DNA of 64,000 nt, from assembly GCF_963662255.1 (NCBI RefSeq), contig NC_085047.1, positions 55,364,006 to 55,428,005 of the forward strand, in the 5' to 3' direction. This DNA comes from Cinclus cinclus. Lineage: Eukaryota > Chordata > Aves > Passeriformes > Cinclidae. Below are positions 1 to 11,960 of this stretch, piece by piece. The notes beneath the pieces are model-generated. The model was not told where the DNA came from. It saw only the letters and a program-made list of their open reading frames with translations, and did not search any database. The position numbers and the translations under genes are program-made. Position 1 is the first letter of the stretch. Each line of letters opens with the position of its first letter.

Positions 1-3000
1 CACATAGCTTGATTTTTTTTCCCCTTTTACTGAACTAATTTTTGCATGATATGCTGCCAAATTTACTTTCCCCCCTTCCTTCTATATAAACAATATTCCT
101 CTTCCAAATATTTCTTACACATTTGATAAAATGTGTTGCATGCGTTAGATGACTTTGGCTCAATTTTATAAAGAATTTGCATAATGCAATATACTAACTC
201 AACTTTGATTCACTAAAAAATATGTCATTAAGAGCTGTATATACGTCTGATTTTAGTATACAGCCATGATTGACTGTTTCAGTGGTAAGTGATGAAGGCA
301 TGGCCAAATATAAATAAAAGCTGTACCCCACCTTTCAAACACATACCTTTTATTTATTTTATAGGAATGGATTAGGTTCTAAAGTTTTCAGGAGGTGTTG
401 CTTTACCAGTGGCACTTCTGCAAGTACAGTGGTGCTAACCTTGGTTCCTCGGCCAGATGCCAGTGTGGTTAATTATACTCTGCACACTGTGAAATTCCCA
501 CATAATTTTCAATTGAGGAAGTTATTTGCCACTTCTCCCACTCCTTGAAAATTATTGGTAAGATCTGCTGCATACAAAATGGATGCTGTGTTCCATCCCA
601 AGAGTGGCTGTGTGTTAGCTAACACTCATGAGCAAAGATAATGTGGAAATAAATAAGTTAGTTCAAATCGTTGTCCATAGAGATTCTTTGGTCTTATGCT
701 TCAAAGGCAAACGAAAAGGAAGGTAGAGGCTGGGAACATGAAGATGTCTAAATGCATTCATGCTCCTCACCTTGTTAGAACTGTTTGGAGTTGATCTTCA
801 CCCAAACGTTAACTTGAATAAGTGAACTGTTTGCATTAAAAGTCACCTTTTTGCTGTCAAACCCTAGAGAGGGTGACAGAAGGATTATGTCTGGCTATTA
901 AGGTCTCCCAAAGAAGAGGAAACATTCAAGCTAACCTTAACACCACCCTTTCAAGGACGCCTCCAGCCTGGGTGGCCTCTGGCAATGGTGAGCATACTCC
1001 TTGCTGGCCAACATATAAATCCTCAGGCACAGCCAGAGTTGCTTTGCCCTTTTCGTCCCAGAATACTCTGGTCTTGTTTTCCAGCCCATCTGCTCCCCCA
1101 GGAGGTTGCTGTTGCTCATGAGGATTGGGAAAAGGTAATGGGAAGGAGACTATTTCTGAATTCCATGCCAGATACTCAACACCATGCCTTGTTTAGCCAA
1201 TGAGGAACCTTTTCCAACATGACCAGGTCTAACATCTCACATCCCTCATGACTTGCACATTCAGCATTTACTGACAAGGTTGGGTCATGCTCAGAGAGGA
1301 TGCTGCCAGGACCTCTGAGGGCTTCAGTTTTCACAGAATGCATCACAAAAGGAAAACTCCTACTTCAGTACAGGGGGAAGGATGCATGCTGGAATGTGCT
1401 CAATCAAACCAAGGCTGGCCTTGGCCACAGGCTCAGTGAACTTGTGTCCAACAAGAACAGGGTCTAAAGTCATATTCCTAAACCATCACATTCTTCCTAG
1501 TCCTTAGCTATAGTCAGTTGTTCCTTTCCATCTCTGCCTAGCCTTAAGACTTTTCATTTTTGCCCAGAGGTCACATCTGAACACTCCCCCCCACCACTAC
1601 TGCACTGTCACCTCTTGACTCTGTCACAACATGACTTATTATTTCTAGGATTTTACCCTGGTCAATGAAATGATCTTCAGGAGGAGTTGACAGAAGCCAT
1701 TACCGCAGCAAGCAAAGTGTGGCGAAGAATCCAACTTGGCCTTTTTTTCTACTATAATGTCCTCACCATCTCATTTCTTAAAATATTTTCAGAAGTAACC
1801 TATTCCATGTCTTTGTCAGCATAAGGAAGGTCTCACATTTTATTATGGATTGCTAAAATTGAGGTTAGCTATGCCAAAAGCACTTTTCCAAATACAGTCA
1901 CTGTTTTGAAGGCCAAATTGTTCAATAATGGCCTACATCTGTCAAACAGGGGCACTACCACTGACCAAGCGATAAATTTAATCCATGAGAAAGCTCAGAG
2001 CACATAAACTATATTGTTCCCCATCCGACTAAGCTAGAGAGCAGTTAACTCGCTGTGAAGCCGTTATTTTATAACATCTGAAAAAATGTTCATAATAACG
2101 ATTCTGTGGAGGCCCTTTTAGAAGTGGGTATAATATTGGAGTGCCTGTGGTAGTGACCCCCTGGGAAGAGCCCCTTGTAAACCATTCATAAACAACATGG
2201 AGAGGGGGAGCTCTGTGTGTGGTCTTGACTTGATCTTGCAACTTTGGGAGCTGAACAGCTCAAGGTGGATCCATTTTATAATCACTGTATTTGTTTTGAA
2301 ATCTCTCAACATCCTTCAGATAACCTTCATAGGAGTATGAGTCAAGAACTTTAATTATTATTGCACATAAATCTAATGTTTATCACAGAGAGGCCCTCAA
2401 TCTCTGCTGAAACCTCTATGTATTACTGCAATAAAAACAAAGCAATACTCCCACTAATTACAAAATGACTATTTAATCTCTCTGTCAGTAAGTCTGATGC
2501 TGCCAGCATGGCTTACAGAACTTCCCTGGTAAGTGGCAGACAATAAATTCTACAAATGCTACGTGACAGACATCTATTTTGAATATCCATCTCAGCTCCT
2601 TGACTTCTCATGAGTTTCTCAAAATAACTTGGTAAACAACCTGCTAACACGGATAGTGGGAGCACCGCTAAAATTGGTTCCTACTTGTCCACACAAGCCC
2701 TGGGATTCCAGGACTTTAACAGTCCAAGTTTTTGTGGTCATGCCAGGCATATGAAGTAACATACATTGCAGTTTCTTGGCTAACCTGAATTAATGGTGGC
2801 ATTCAGACCACCTTGCCTTGTAATTTCAAAAAGGTCACCTCAAAGGCCACTGGTGCAGACACAGGAAGAGACAATGTTCTTATTTTATACAGCTGTGTTG
2901 TAGAAAGTCCCAACAGTGGAAGGAAATAACAGGTAACTGTTGATCCAATATTTTTAAGAGTTTGATTGTAGAAGCAGAAGCCCAGCCTAGCAAAGTTTGA

Positions 3001-3470
3001 TATTCCCATTGTATCAGAAAGGTGAGTGTTTTGAATAGGCTTTTTATATCATTGAAAAAGTCTGCCTGCCACTTCACAGAAAAAAATAAGGAGGTGTTGT
3101 CCTTGCCAGAAGGAGGTGAAATCTGATTTCAAACTTGTGTAAGAAAATGTTATCAACTGAATATGTAGAGGGGAAGAAAGTACAGAGTTTATTTGAAGGA
3201 GTAGCATGTGGGCCTTGCCACAGCAGGACAGGGTCTCATCATTTCTGCTAAAAATACAAATAAAATCCCTTCACAGAGATATAAAACTTCTTAAAGATCT
3301 GAATGAAAATAGAAAGAAGAAATATTTACTCAATGGACAGTAAATGCAATCTAATCCTTCCCTGCTTATCTTTTTAGTGCATAATCAATACAGTCAAAAC
3401 AGAAATAAAACCTGTTACAATCATGGCAATTATTTATTGTGCAGCAAAGTCTGACATCATCTAATAGGAG

Positions 3471-3487
3471 GTTAATTAATAGTTAAC
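3471..3487. promoter_or_regulatory. Palindromic HNF1-like homeodomain site (candidate)
   Basis: The 17 bases gttaattaatagttaac carry two inverted GTTAA half-sites. The HNF1 family consensus is GTTAATNATTAAC, with half-sites closer together, so this is an imperfect match (about 10 of the first 13 positions). TAAT cores inside it could also bind other homeodomain proteins. Such motifs are frequent by chance in AT-rich DNA, and nothing else nearby shows an enhancer or promoter. Confidence 0.15.
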
Positions 3488-4712
3488 TTGGATAGCACAA
3501 TTACCTAGTGAAACCACATTATTAAACCTCTGGCTGTAACCAGCTTGTAACTTGAGAAGAATTTGCTCATATCTGGCTCTGACCCATGCTGGAGACTGGG
3601 GACTTTAGTAGCTGCTGACTTCTGGCAGTGCAGGAACATGGTGTCCATCCAGCATGGAATTCTCCTGGTTGAGATCTAAACATCAGTTACATGTATATAG
3701 GACTGACTCAAAGGAAGAGCAAACCAGTCTGCAGCTCTGCTGCAGAGGATGATCAGGTGAAACACAAACTCTGTTTTCACAGTTGGGACTTTTCTAATTA
3801 CTGGTATGGTGCCTCAGAGGTAAATTATTTGGAAGATACACCTTCAGCCCAAACCCACTGTGCTGGGGCATCTCAGTGATGCTACAACTGTGACTCTTGA
3901 CCTGAGGTGAAAAGGCTGAGGCACAGAGTTCTTGCTGGTTGAGCTGGTGCAGTCATATGTTCATCCCATGGGGTTTATGACCCACATGTCTCACTATTTC
4001 TAGTCTCAGCCAATGTTTGCACAGCCTCTAACAGAAAAGGGGATGCATTGCTTCTTAAAACAAGCTAACAAGTTACTCCTCATAATTTCAACACCTAAAA
4101 TCCACTTCTAAGATCCAGAGAGCCAGTGGACCTTTGAAAATCATGAATACTCTCTCTTTGTGTCTACATTGCTAAGATAAACAGTCCTGGAAGAAGTCCT
4201 GTGTCCTGGAAAGAGGGATCATCCCTACTATTAAGTTCTTGGAGTGACCTTATTACAGCACAGTTTGGGTCAGTGCCAGTTGGAGTGTCCCCCTGCAGTT
4301 TCCAGGCACAGTTTTGGTGTTAGAGGGTGTCCAAGAGTGGGTGGTCCACAGGCAGCCACTCTGCTCCACATACTGAGCTCTTCTGCCTGCCCAGGCACTC
4401 TGTGCTTGGCCTCATGGGGGTCAAACCCAAGCACATATCATGGACTAACACAGACACAGCTTCAGCTCCTAGAAGAAAAAGCTGGCTTTAAAGCTTTCAA
4501 AAGATATGAAAGAAGAGCAGATATGTTTAGTACTTGATGATTAAAGAATAATAATAAAAAAAAATTTTGAAAAGTTAAATCAAACATTTTCCAAAGCTAA
4601 AGAGTGGACTTCGCTGAGAACAGAAAATTGTCTTCATTGAAATGCTACTAGATTACTTTTATGCACAAATATTCAAATACATAAAAGTAATTTTATCTTG
4701 ATTTCAAAAGGA

Positions 4713-4754
4713 TTTTTTTTTTTGGTTAGTTGGTTGGTCGGTTGGTTGGTTTTT
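4713..4754. repeat. Poly-T followed by degenerate GGTT tandem repeat
   Basis: An 11-T run (4713-4723) is followed by about seven GGTT units with one A and one C interruption, ending in more T. It is a simple tetranucleotide microsatellite that probably grew by slippage. The preceding T run may be its seed or the antisense A-tail of an unrecognisable retroposed element. Confidence 0.8.
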
Positions 4755-6930
4755 GTTTTCAGAAGAAAGAGTGGTTTTGCTTTCACATTCTCCATTTCTC
4801 TCTGCTCTGCCTTTCTCCACTGAAATAAATAAAAAAAGAAAAAAAAAAACAGGGAACTGGACTGAAGGGAAAAAAAGATCTTTGGGATTTTGCTGTCATT
4901 CGTTTTTCTCCAGAAGGTGCTAGGAAGGAATAAAACATTTCTCCTGCCAAAGAAGAAACAGCCACAAAATCTAGCTGCTCAAAAGAAGATGGAAAATGAG
5001 AATGAGTGAGAATTTATAGGAAAGAATTCTAATAGGCATTGGGCAGAGAGAGGTAAGGCATTGGAAGCAAGGTTACATGCAATGGTTGACTGGAGATGAA
5101 ATCCATCTGGAGCTGACCAGCTGCTTTGAGTGTTTGCTCAAGCTGTACCAACATGACTTGAACAATGAGTCTTCTGCTGGTGCAGGTCCAACCTCGATTC
5201 TATAGCTCAGTCTGTATGCTCTAGATTTCTGTGTCTTTAACAAAAAATAATCATCAAGATGAAAATAAAAGTTTAATTGGGCATGTGGCACCCTCAGATG
5301 GGGAGGACTGAGACAGAGCCTTCTTTCTATAGCAAGGAGCTTTGTTTAATTTCCTTGGGTAAAAGATACATTCACTGTATAGCAAAAACAAATAGGAAAT
5401 AATGTGATATTGGTCAATAAAACAAAGAGGAAAATCCAGAAAGCTGAGAAAGGGTGGATATTAGTATATGATATTAATCAAATCAATTAAGATCCATTGA
5501 ATCAATGAATTCACATGCTTCATATTTATTTCTTTCACTAACTAAGTCCTGGCATGATCTGGAGTGATTAAGCTTATATACTGGCACGTTTTTAGGGAAA
5601 TCAGAAGTACTAAACACAGTCTCAGGCTACTTCTAGTCTATTTGCATTTCATATGGGAGAAGATGCAACATAATATGTCAGTGGCAGAATTTGGTTCACT
5701 GATAGAGTTCTAGATCCCTTTTGTTCTGATCATGAATTAATTTCATTTGGCATTTCAAAAATTTAATGGTAATTCACTACAGAAAAAGATTTTTTTTTTA
5801 TTCAAAGATAACTGTCAAGTTCCCCAGTGCTTTGCAAAGCATAAATCTGAGTCCGTTTCTCCCATTTCTAATTTGCAAGTCCATCTCTGTATTTAGCCCA
5901 GCAGCATTGCTATGCAAGCACTTGCACAGGGGCACTAAGAAACATAGGCCTGAACAAAAAGCCCTGGAGACAGTGCCCTGGAGCCGAGACATTGTTAAGC
6001 ATTTTGCCATTTGTGGCTGGTTGTGCTCACATGGTGCTCTGTTCCAGTTATTCAACTGGAATCACCAACTGAGACTGAAACCCTGGTTGCTATGTGGTCT
6101 GCATCCTGAGAGAATAGAGGATTTCGTACTACACTGCATTTTGTAAGCATTAATTTGTTGCATACAAAAAAATATATAAATACTATTTTTCTTCATGTAG
6201 GTTTCAGAATGTCAAAGAGACATCTAATGAAGGTTCAATGACAGATTTGATAATTTCAAGTTTGGTTGTTGGGCTTTTTTCTGTTGTGTTTTAAAAAAGA
6301 AAAGCTGTGGCCATTATGTCCTAATTTGTAAACACTTTTTTTGATGGTTGAGACTGGAAAGTATATTAGTGTTGTTTGTCCTGTCAAAGGTTTTGGAATG
6401 GTTTGAAGTCTATTGAGTTACATCTGCTGCTATTTATCGGGGGTGGAGGAGCTACCCTGTTTCTAACACAGTTTATAAAAGGAAGAAATTTTTTTAACTC
6501 TGCAATTAGAATTTAATTAGGGAGCTTTTTCCTCCTAACAAAAATTATTTAAGCCTTTCTTTGAACTTCCAAAAAGAATATGTATCTTGTAACCCAGAAA
6601 CCCAGAATGTTCTTCAGTTTTGTGTCTTGCTTGTGGTTGCAAATTCTTGCAGATGTTCAAGTTCAGAATTGGGCTAGCCACAGGAGAGTTAAGCTCAGAG
6701 ACCACATTTCTGTCCTTTGCACGTTCTTACACTGTGTAGGCGCCCAAATGTCTTCCCAGGAGCACCCACTGGGGCAGTGAGCTGCTTCCCACATCTGCTG
6801 CTCACAGGACAGCACCCAAACCCAACACACGGATCTGTTCTGTGGCAGTTTTAAGCACAGGGCTGGAAAACCACGGTCTGCCATCACTCCCACAGACGCC
6901 AGCAATCCGCAATTAATAACTTGGTTTTAC

Positions 6931-7044
6931 TCTCACAACACCTTACAGAGGAAGGAAAATTTCATACCTGTTGTACTGGAAACTGAGCCAAGGATTGAAA
7001 CCAAGTTTGCTGGATACCATCTTAATACCCTGCCCTGTCTGCTG
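6931..7044 (-). mobile_element. MIR/CORE-type SINE remnant (antisense)
   Basis: Read on the plus strand, this resembles the reverse complement of the MIR SINE body and tail in order: a ctcacaacacc block at 6932, a degraded gaaactgag block near 6980, a block like ggattgaaaccaagtttgctgg near 6994-7015, and a closing cttaataccctgcc block at 7021. The middle (the usual acttgcccaaggtcac part) appears deleted. MIR elements are ancient and inactive, shared among amniotes. The match is from memory of the consensus. Confidence 0.55.
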
Positions 7045-10000
7045 TTTGTCAGCTTTGATGGCATACCTGCTATTGTGCCAAAGCCAGGACCAAAGCAAAA
7101 CCTCTTTCCATATTCCTTTCCTGCAGAGCAGACACAAAAAGGGGCAACCCACCATCTGTGCTTTCGAGCACTTCACTGGTCTGCCAGCACTGGGATTTCA
7201 GTGTGTGGCTAAATAAGACAGTCTTCCCAGGTGAAAAAAAAACCCAGAAGTGTTGGAAATTATTCCATTCCTAAGGGACAACCAAGAAAGAGGCAGAAAC
7301 AGAGCACAAAGCAGGTACTGAAGAGACCATCAAGACTGGTACCAGCAGCACAGCTAAAGAGTTATAGGGGATACAAGGAGAAGAGCTTTTCTCCCAGTAT
7401 TTAAAGAAAGCACATCCTCAGAACAAAAATGACAATATAACAGTCAGAGCCATAGGCAGGGGATATATATTAAGCAATCATGTGGGAACATCACACAAAG
7501 GGACTTGAGGATAAAGAAAACAGGAGAGGGGCATCACAAACCTTAGTCTCTTTCCAAATGGGAAGACTTGGCTATAAAGGAAGGACAGTGTCAGCTTAGG
7601 GAGGTGAGACACAAATTATGAAGTCATGTCTCTTCAGTGTCGCTGCCTCAGCTTCCTAAGATTATGGGGGAAAATTCCTCTGTGATACTCAGACTTTACT
7701 GAGAAACATAGAGCAGTGCTTTCATCACATCATTGTGAAACACCTCTTCTAAATGTACAACAGCAAAGACAAATTTAAAAATAATCTGCAGCAAAAATCA
7801 TGTAGATCACATATTTGTTGTCTTTGAAACCAGTAGGGATCCAACCTCCTGATCAAACCTAGAAATCTATATTTATAGTAATAGCAGTAAAAGACAAATT
7901 TATTTTCTCCTTGCAAAAACACTAATGCCAGGGGGAAAATGGTTAATGAAATCATGGGAAAAAATATGCTGTAGTCGTATTTTGTGGGAGCCATAATGCA
8001 GGCCTCCTGTGACTCTTTCCTCTTCTACACTATGAATTCCCTTATTATTCTGCATTTCACATACACCACAGACTTTGCTCTTGCAGATAGGAAAAGGAAA
8101 TCCCCTATGGTCCATGATACAGGAGGAAGCTCTTCCTACTGTTTTCATCTTTGATAGAACTAATTCAGGATACAATGAAAAATTATTTTTTAAAACTTTA
8201 GTTTAGCTTACCTGAATTACAGCACTACTATTTTTACCTGCAATTATTTTGGTCCTGGTCAATGCACTTTGGCCTTCTAACAAAATAATAAATAGGAAGC
8301 TCACAAAAACTGGTGTTTTCAAAGGAATGGTTTCACTGAAACAACAGCATTCTGGGAGTGGTCATTGTCAAGTGCCAACAAGTGCTGGAAACTATTTTGC
8401 TTTTAACGTTAATATCAGATGAAGATATCTGAAAGGAATCCAGCCCACTGCCTCTAACAAATAACCTGAGCTATCCTTTTTATAATTATTGCAGTAGTAC
8501 TGTTGCTCAGCACTAACGCTGATAACAGTTTGGATAAAATATTCCCTTGTTTTCCAGATTCTCAGCCTTTCCTTGGCCTTTCCTTGGCCCTTATGACTAT
8601 TGGTGATATAAAAAAATCTCTAAAAATCTATTGCAAGAGATAGTACAAGCCATCCATCTTCCATGCCACATTGGAAATATCTGTAGGACACAGGAGGTAG
8701 GTGGGATGTGTCACAAAGCTAAGTTCAACTTCCAGCAAGCTTTAGGAAGCCTTTAGGAAATTACAGAGTCCAGTAAAAGCAATGGGTGGCATGAAGCCTT
8801 ACTTACCTCATTTCCTCGCCTAGCCCTTGCATTAATTTGGGTAAAACCATAGTATCCACAAGCCACACTTGAAAACTCCTACATTACACTCTTAACAGAC
8901 TCAGAACTGTAAAGATGTTTCTCTTGAAGAGCTGCTGGGCACAGACCAAGCAGCCCAGGAAACCGAGTCCAAAATACATTTATTTTTTGCCGAAATCGGC
9001 ATCCTTGATACATTTTTAGGAACCATCAGAAAATACTGCTTTCTGAACTGCATTCCTTGAAAACAGTGCTTTATTTTTAGAGAGTTTTCAAATTTAAATG
9101 TGTTCAAATATACACAAACCCAAACAGCTTGCAAAAATCAAGAAAGAATATCACAGCAGTTTATTAGAGAAGGTGATGAGTGTTAGATAACAAGTGATCC
9201 ATTAAATATTTTAGTCTTCAGTGTAATGAATACTTCAAAACAGTCACATGAAAGTTAACAGTCACCATAGAAAGTGGCATATGCTTACACAGGAGGAACA
9301 ACAGGAAACACATTTAACACACTTTATTAGTAAAATCAAAAAGGCATTGAAATTCCAGCATGTTAGCATACTCACAAAGTCAGTGACTTTGCAAGAATCA
9401 AATGACTTATTAAAAACTCAGCTCTTTCAGAAACAGCTCCTTCTTTAACTGTTTGTGTTCTTTTTAGTTTTAAAAACATTCTCATCCATGTAGTCTATGT
9501 GACAGCCTTGAAATTCCTTTTTCTCTTGAGTGATCCTAGATTTGCTTTATTTCTACATTGCAGTGTCCTCTTAGCCATGGACCTGCACAGTCTTCCCTTT
9601 GTAAGGATCTCATAACTAATGGACTAACCAGGAGTCTTGCAAGTTCAACATCTCATCCACTTCACAAGCATACAAAATAACACAATTGTGTGCTAAAGAA
9701 TTAGTGCACTTAACTTCACAAAGAACCATGGACCTCCCTCTCAGAATTTATCAATATACTTTTGGCTCCAGAATCAATCTCCTGTTATTCCAGATATACC
9801 TATGTCTGTTAAACAAATTAAGAAAAATTTTTGACAGGCATCTCAGAATCCTGTTCCTGGGTTAAGAATTCAGCATTAAGTGTTGTGATGTAACAGACAC
9901 TGTCACATAATCCTCAAAGATCATATTCTCACTGTGATTTGGAGCCTTTAAGTGAGACAGGGTATCAGTATGAAGAAACATGCAGATAAGCTTTGTTTCA

Positions 10001-10663
10001 GTTTTGTGGAAAAACTCTCCAATCTGTGATGGCTGTGACAACCTATTCTGGACCCAGGGATGTAAGCCTTTCTCTCTCACCCATCCCTTCTGTAGCTTGA
10101 GGATGCTCATGATGCACATAAGGATAGCAATCGTCAGCTCCACATTAGGATAACAACCACAACTATGACTCACTCTTCAAGCTTCACTTGCATTTATCAA
10201 GTCACTTCATAAGCTTCAGCTCAACAGCTTTGCGGACTGGACAGGATTTCCCCTGGCCATGCTAGAAGTTTGCTGTCCCTGCTTCCCCTGGTGCAGTGCA
10301 CCAACACCTATCAACCTTAAGCTGTACTATCACAGATGACAAGAAGTTTCCCATCCTGCCAACAGCACAAAGTTTTGACAAGAGGAATATTCCTTCCCAT
10401 CCTAGAAAGTGATTAAAATGAGACAGTGATGAACAGGAGATTGGGCATAATCTCTGCAAAACCTATGAAAGGTATCTTGGCTCTGGAATCTGAGCAGATT
10501 ATCTCTCTTCTGAGAGTTTGGTTACTGCCTTCTCAGTCACTGATCACTAATTAACAGAGTAAATGAATGTGACAATTGGCTCCTACTGCACTTGCTTGAA
10601 GATGACACCTCTTAGAAAGGATCAGTTACATTTATTACCAAGGGACAGTTGGATCAGGTATAT
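7045..10663. other. Non-coding stretch, no gene recognised
   Basis: The longest open frame is 103 codons (9862-10173, minus) with no known signature; a 91-codon minus frame (7900-8175) is similar. A perfect two-copy 11-bp tandem repeat (cctttccttgg) lies at 8566-8587, and an 18-base word at 8761-8778 recurs exactly at 12061-12078. No splice-bounded open segment, CpG cluster or RNA gene signature was noticed. Confidence 0.6.
8566..8587. repeat. Two-copy 11-bp tandem repeat
   Basis: The unit cctttccttgg occurs twice head to tail without mismatch. It is probably a small slippage duplication. Confidence 0.85.
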
Positions 10664-11136
10664 TGGGTCTGACTGACATGGAGTGCATTTTCCCATAGTA
10701 CCCTCACAGTGCTGTGTTTTCTATTTGTAACTAAAAAGGTGTTGATAACACACCAGCGTTTTGGCTTCTGCTGAGCAGTGCTGGCACAGCATCAGCGCTG
10801 TCTCTCCAACATTCTGCCTCCCATCAGTAGGCCAGGGGTGGCAAGATCTTGGGAGCAGACACAGCCAGGACAGTTGGCCCCAACTGACCAGAGATATTCC
10901 ATACCACGTGACATTGGCTCAGCAATAAAAACTAAGAAAGGAGGATGAGGAGGCAGGGCATTCATTATTACAGTGCTTTTTCTTCCAGGGCAATCAGGAC
11001 ATATAACGAAGGCCTACATCCCAGGAAGTGGCTGGGCATCACCTGCTATTGGAAGTGGAGAATAAATCTTCTGTATTCCTTTGCTTGTGTATGATAAAGT
11101 GATTTGGTGGTGTCCAGCCAATGTTGACCCACCACA
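10664..11136 (+). mobile_element. Decayed solo LTR of an avian ERVL-type endogenous retrovirus
   Basis: Blocks match, in order, the bird ERVL-type LTR I remember: tctgactgacatggag near the left end, cagtgctgtgttt at 10707, gttgataacacaccagcg near 10741, a gctgagcagtgctggcacagc block near 10770, acacagccaggacag near 10859, ccaactgaccagagatattcc near 10881, and cagcaataaaaac at 10919. The right end near 11106-11136 (ggtggtgtccagcca followed by gttgacccaccaca) resembles the usual LTR terminus. Part of the stretch before that terminus seems deleted. No gag, pol or env sequence flanks it, so it is a solo LTR left by recombination. No clear target-site duplication was found, so both borders are approximate. 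It is an old inactive copy. Confidence 0.8.
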
Positions 11137-11685
11137 GCAGAAAATCTAGTTAGCTTTGTAAAAGGTATGAGACTGTAGGCTGAGGAAGTTTGAGGCTGCT
11201 ACATCTGTCTTGGTTTAAACTAAAATCTGAGTATTTAGCCATGTTTCTGCAGTCTCGTGTCACTGCATCATTCCTTTAAATCCATCACAGAAAATAAGGA
11301 CATGCTGCTTCATACCACATCTGTGTTGTAAGTGACAAGATGGGATGAGCTGGCATCCCCAGAGAGAAAATGGCGCTGGGGCAATGGCTCCTCTGCAAAG
11401 AAGCACTTCAGTTGTGGGGTTATGTAGCTGTAATTTAGGTCCTACTTGACTTTCTCTTTTCTCTTTTATAATTATGTCCCAATCCAGCCCCATAATTTCT
11501 TGCAGTTCTAGTTCTCTTGGTTCTCTCACTTTCAGTTTACTTGTGACTTGTCATTTTTTCTAGCTTCTAATAGGCAAACATGACCAACCCAATGCTTCCT
11601 CAGGTATCTGTGGCACAGTTTAAACATTTTGAGGGTTCATATTCTCCACAGAAATCAGTGAGCTCGGCCTAAAAGCAGCTTTTAG
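11137..11685. other. Spacer between LTR and CR1 remnants
   Basis: About 550 bases without a recognised gene. The only open frame over 60 codons is 89 codons on the minus strand (11260-11529). At 11206-11220 the bases tgtcttggtttaaac resemble the usual left end of bird ERVL LTRs (about 11 of 15 by eye), but the following sequence does not continue the LTR, so a second LTR is not called. Confidence 0.5.
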
Positions 11686-11960
11686 GCAGTTGTAGAGAGC
11701 AATAAGGTCCTCCTGATCCTCCTTTTCTCCAGGCTAAATAATCCCAGTTCCTTCAGTATCTCCTCATCAGACTCATGCTCCAGACCCTTCCCCAACACCA
11801 CTGCTATCCTCAAGACATGCTCCAGCACCTTCTTTTAGCAAGGGACCCAAAAGTGAACACAGTACTCAAGGTGTGGCCTCACCAGTGCCATGTAAAGTGG
11901 CCAAGCGCTGCCCTGGTCACTCACACATTTAAGTACACAGAGCAGTTTTTCAGAGAGATA
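11686..11960 (-). mobile_element. CR1 LINE fragment, antisense, end of reverse-transcriptase frame
   Basis: The plus strand shows the reverse complement of CR1: an ataaggtcctcctgatcctcc block at 11702, ttctccaggctaaataatcc at 11727, a catgctccagacccttcc block, and a strong match at 11853-11888. On the minus strand 11888-11853 translates as ALVRPHLEYCVH, the conserved peptide near the C-terminus of CR1 reverse transcriptase. The frame is broken elsewhere by indels and stops. The match fades beyond about 11920-11960. Neither the 5' part nor the 3' tail of the LINE is present. It is a dead copy lying about 550 bases from the solo LTR. Confidence 0.85.

Larger units (their letters stand above)
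1..6930. other. Non-coding AT-rich stretch, no gene recognised
   Basis: No gene or family-matching protein is visible. The longest open frame is 126 codons (5766-6146, plus). It overlaps an 85-codon minus frame (5798-6055) and has low-complexity hydrophobic and Phe-rich content, as expected of chance frames in AT-rich DNA. A 97-codon plus frame at 4244-4537 is equally anonymous. The stretch holds a GGTT-type simple repeat near 4.7 kb and a palindromic HNF1-like site near 3.5 kb, listed separately. No CpG cluster or recognisable transposon was seen. It could be intergenic or intronic; the sequence alone does not decide. Confidence 0.6.

Noticed and set aside
3896..3960. ctgaggcacagag word like the MIR antisense body
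   Set aside because: Only about 13 bases match and the flanks do not follow MIR order.
4230..4260. ggagtgaccttattacagc, similar to a CR1 internal block
   Set aside because: The similarity stops after about 20 bases and no neighbouring CR1 blocks appear.
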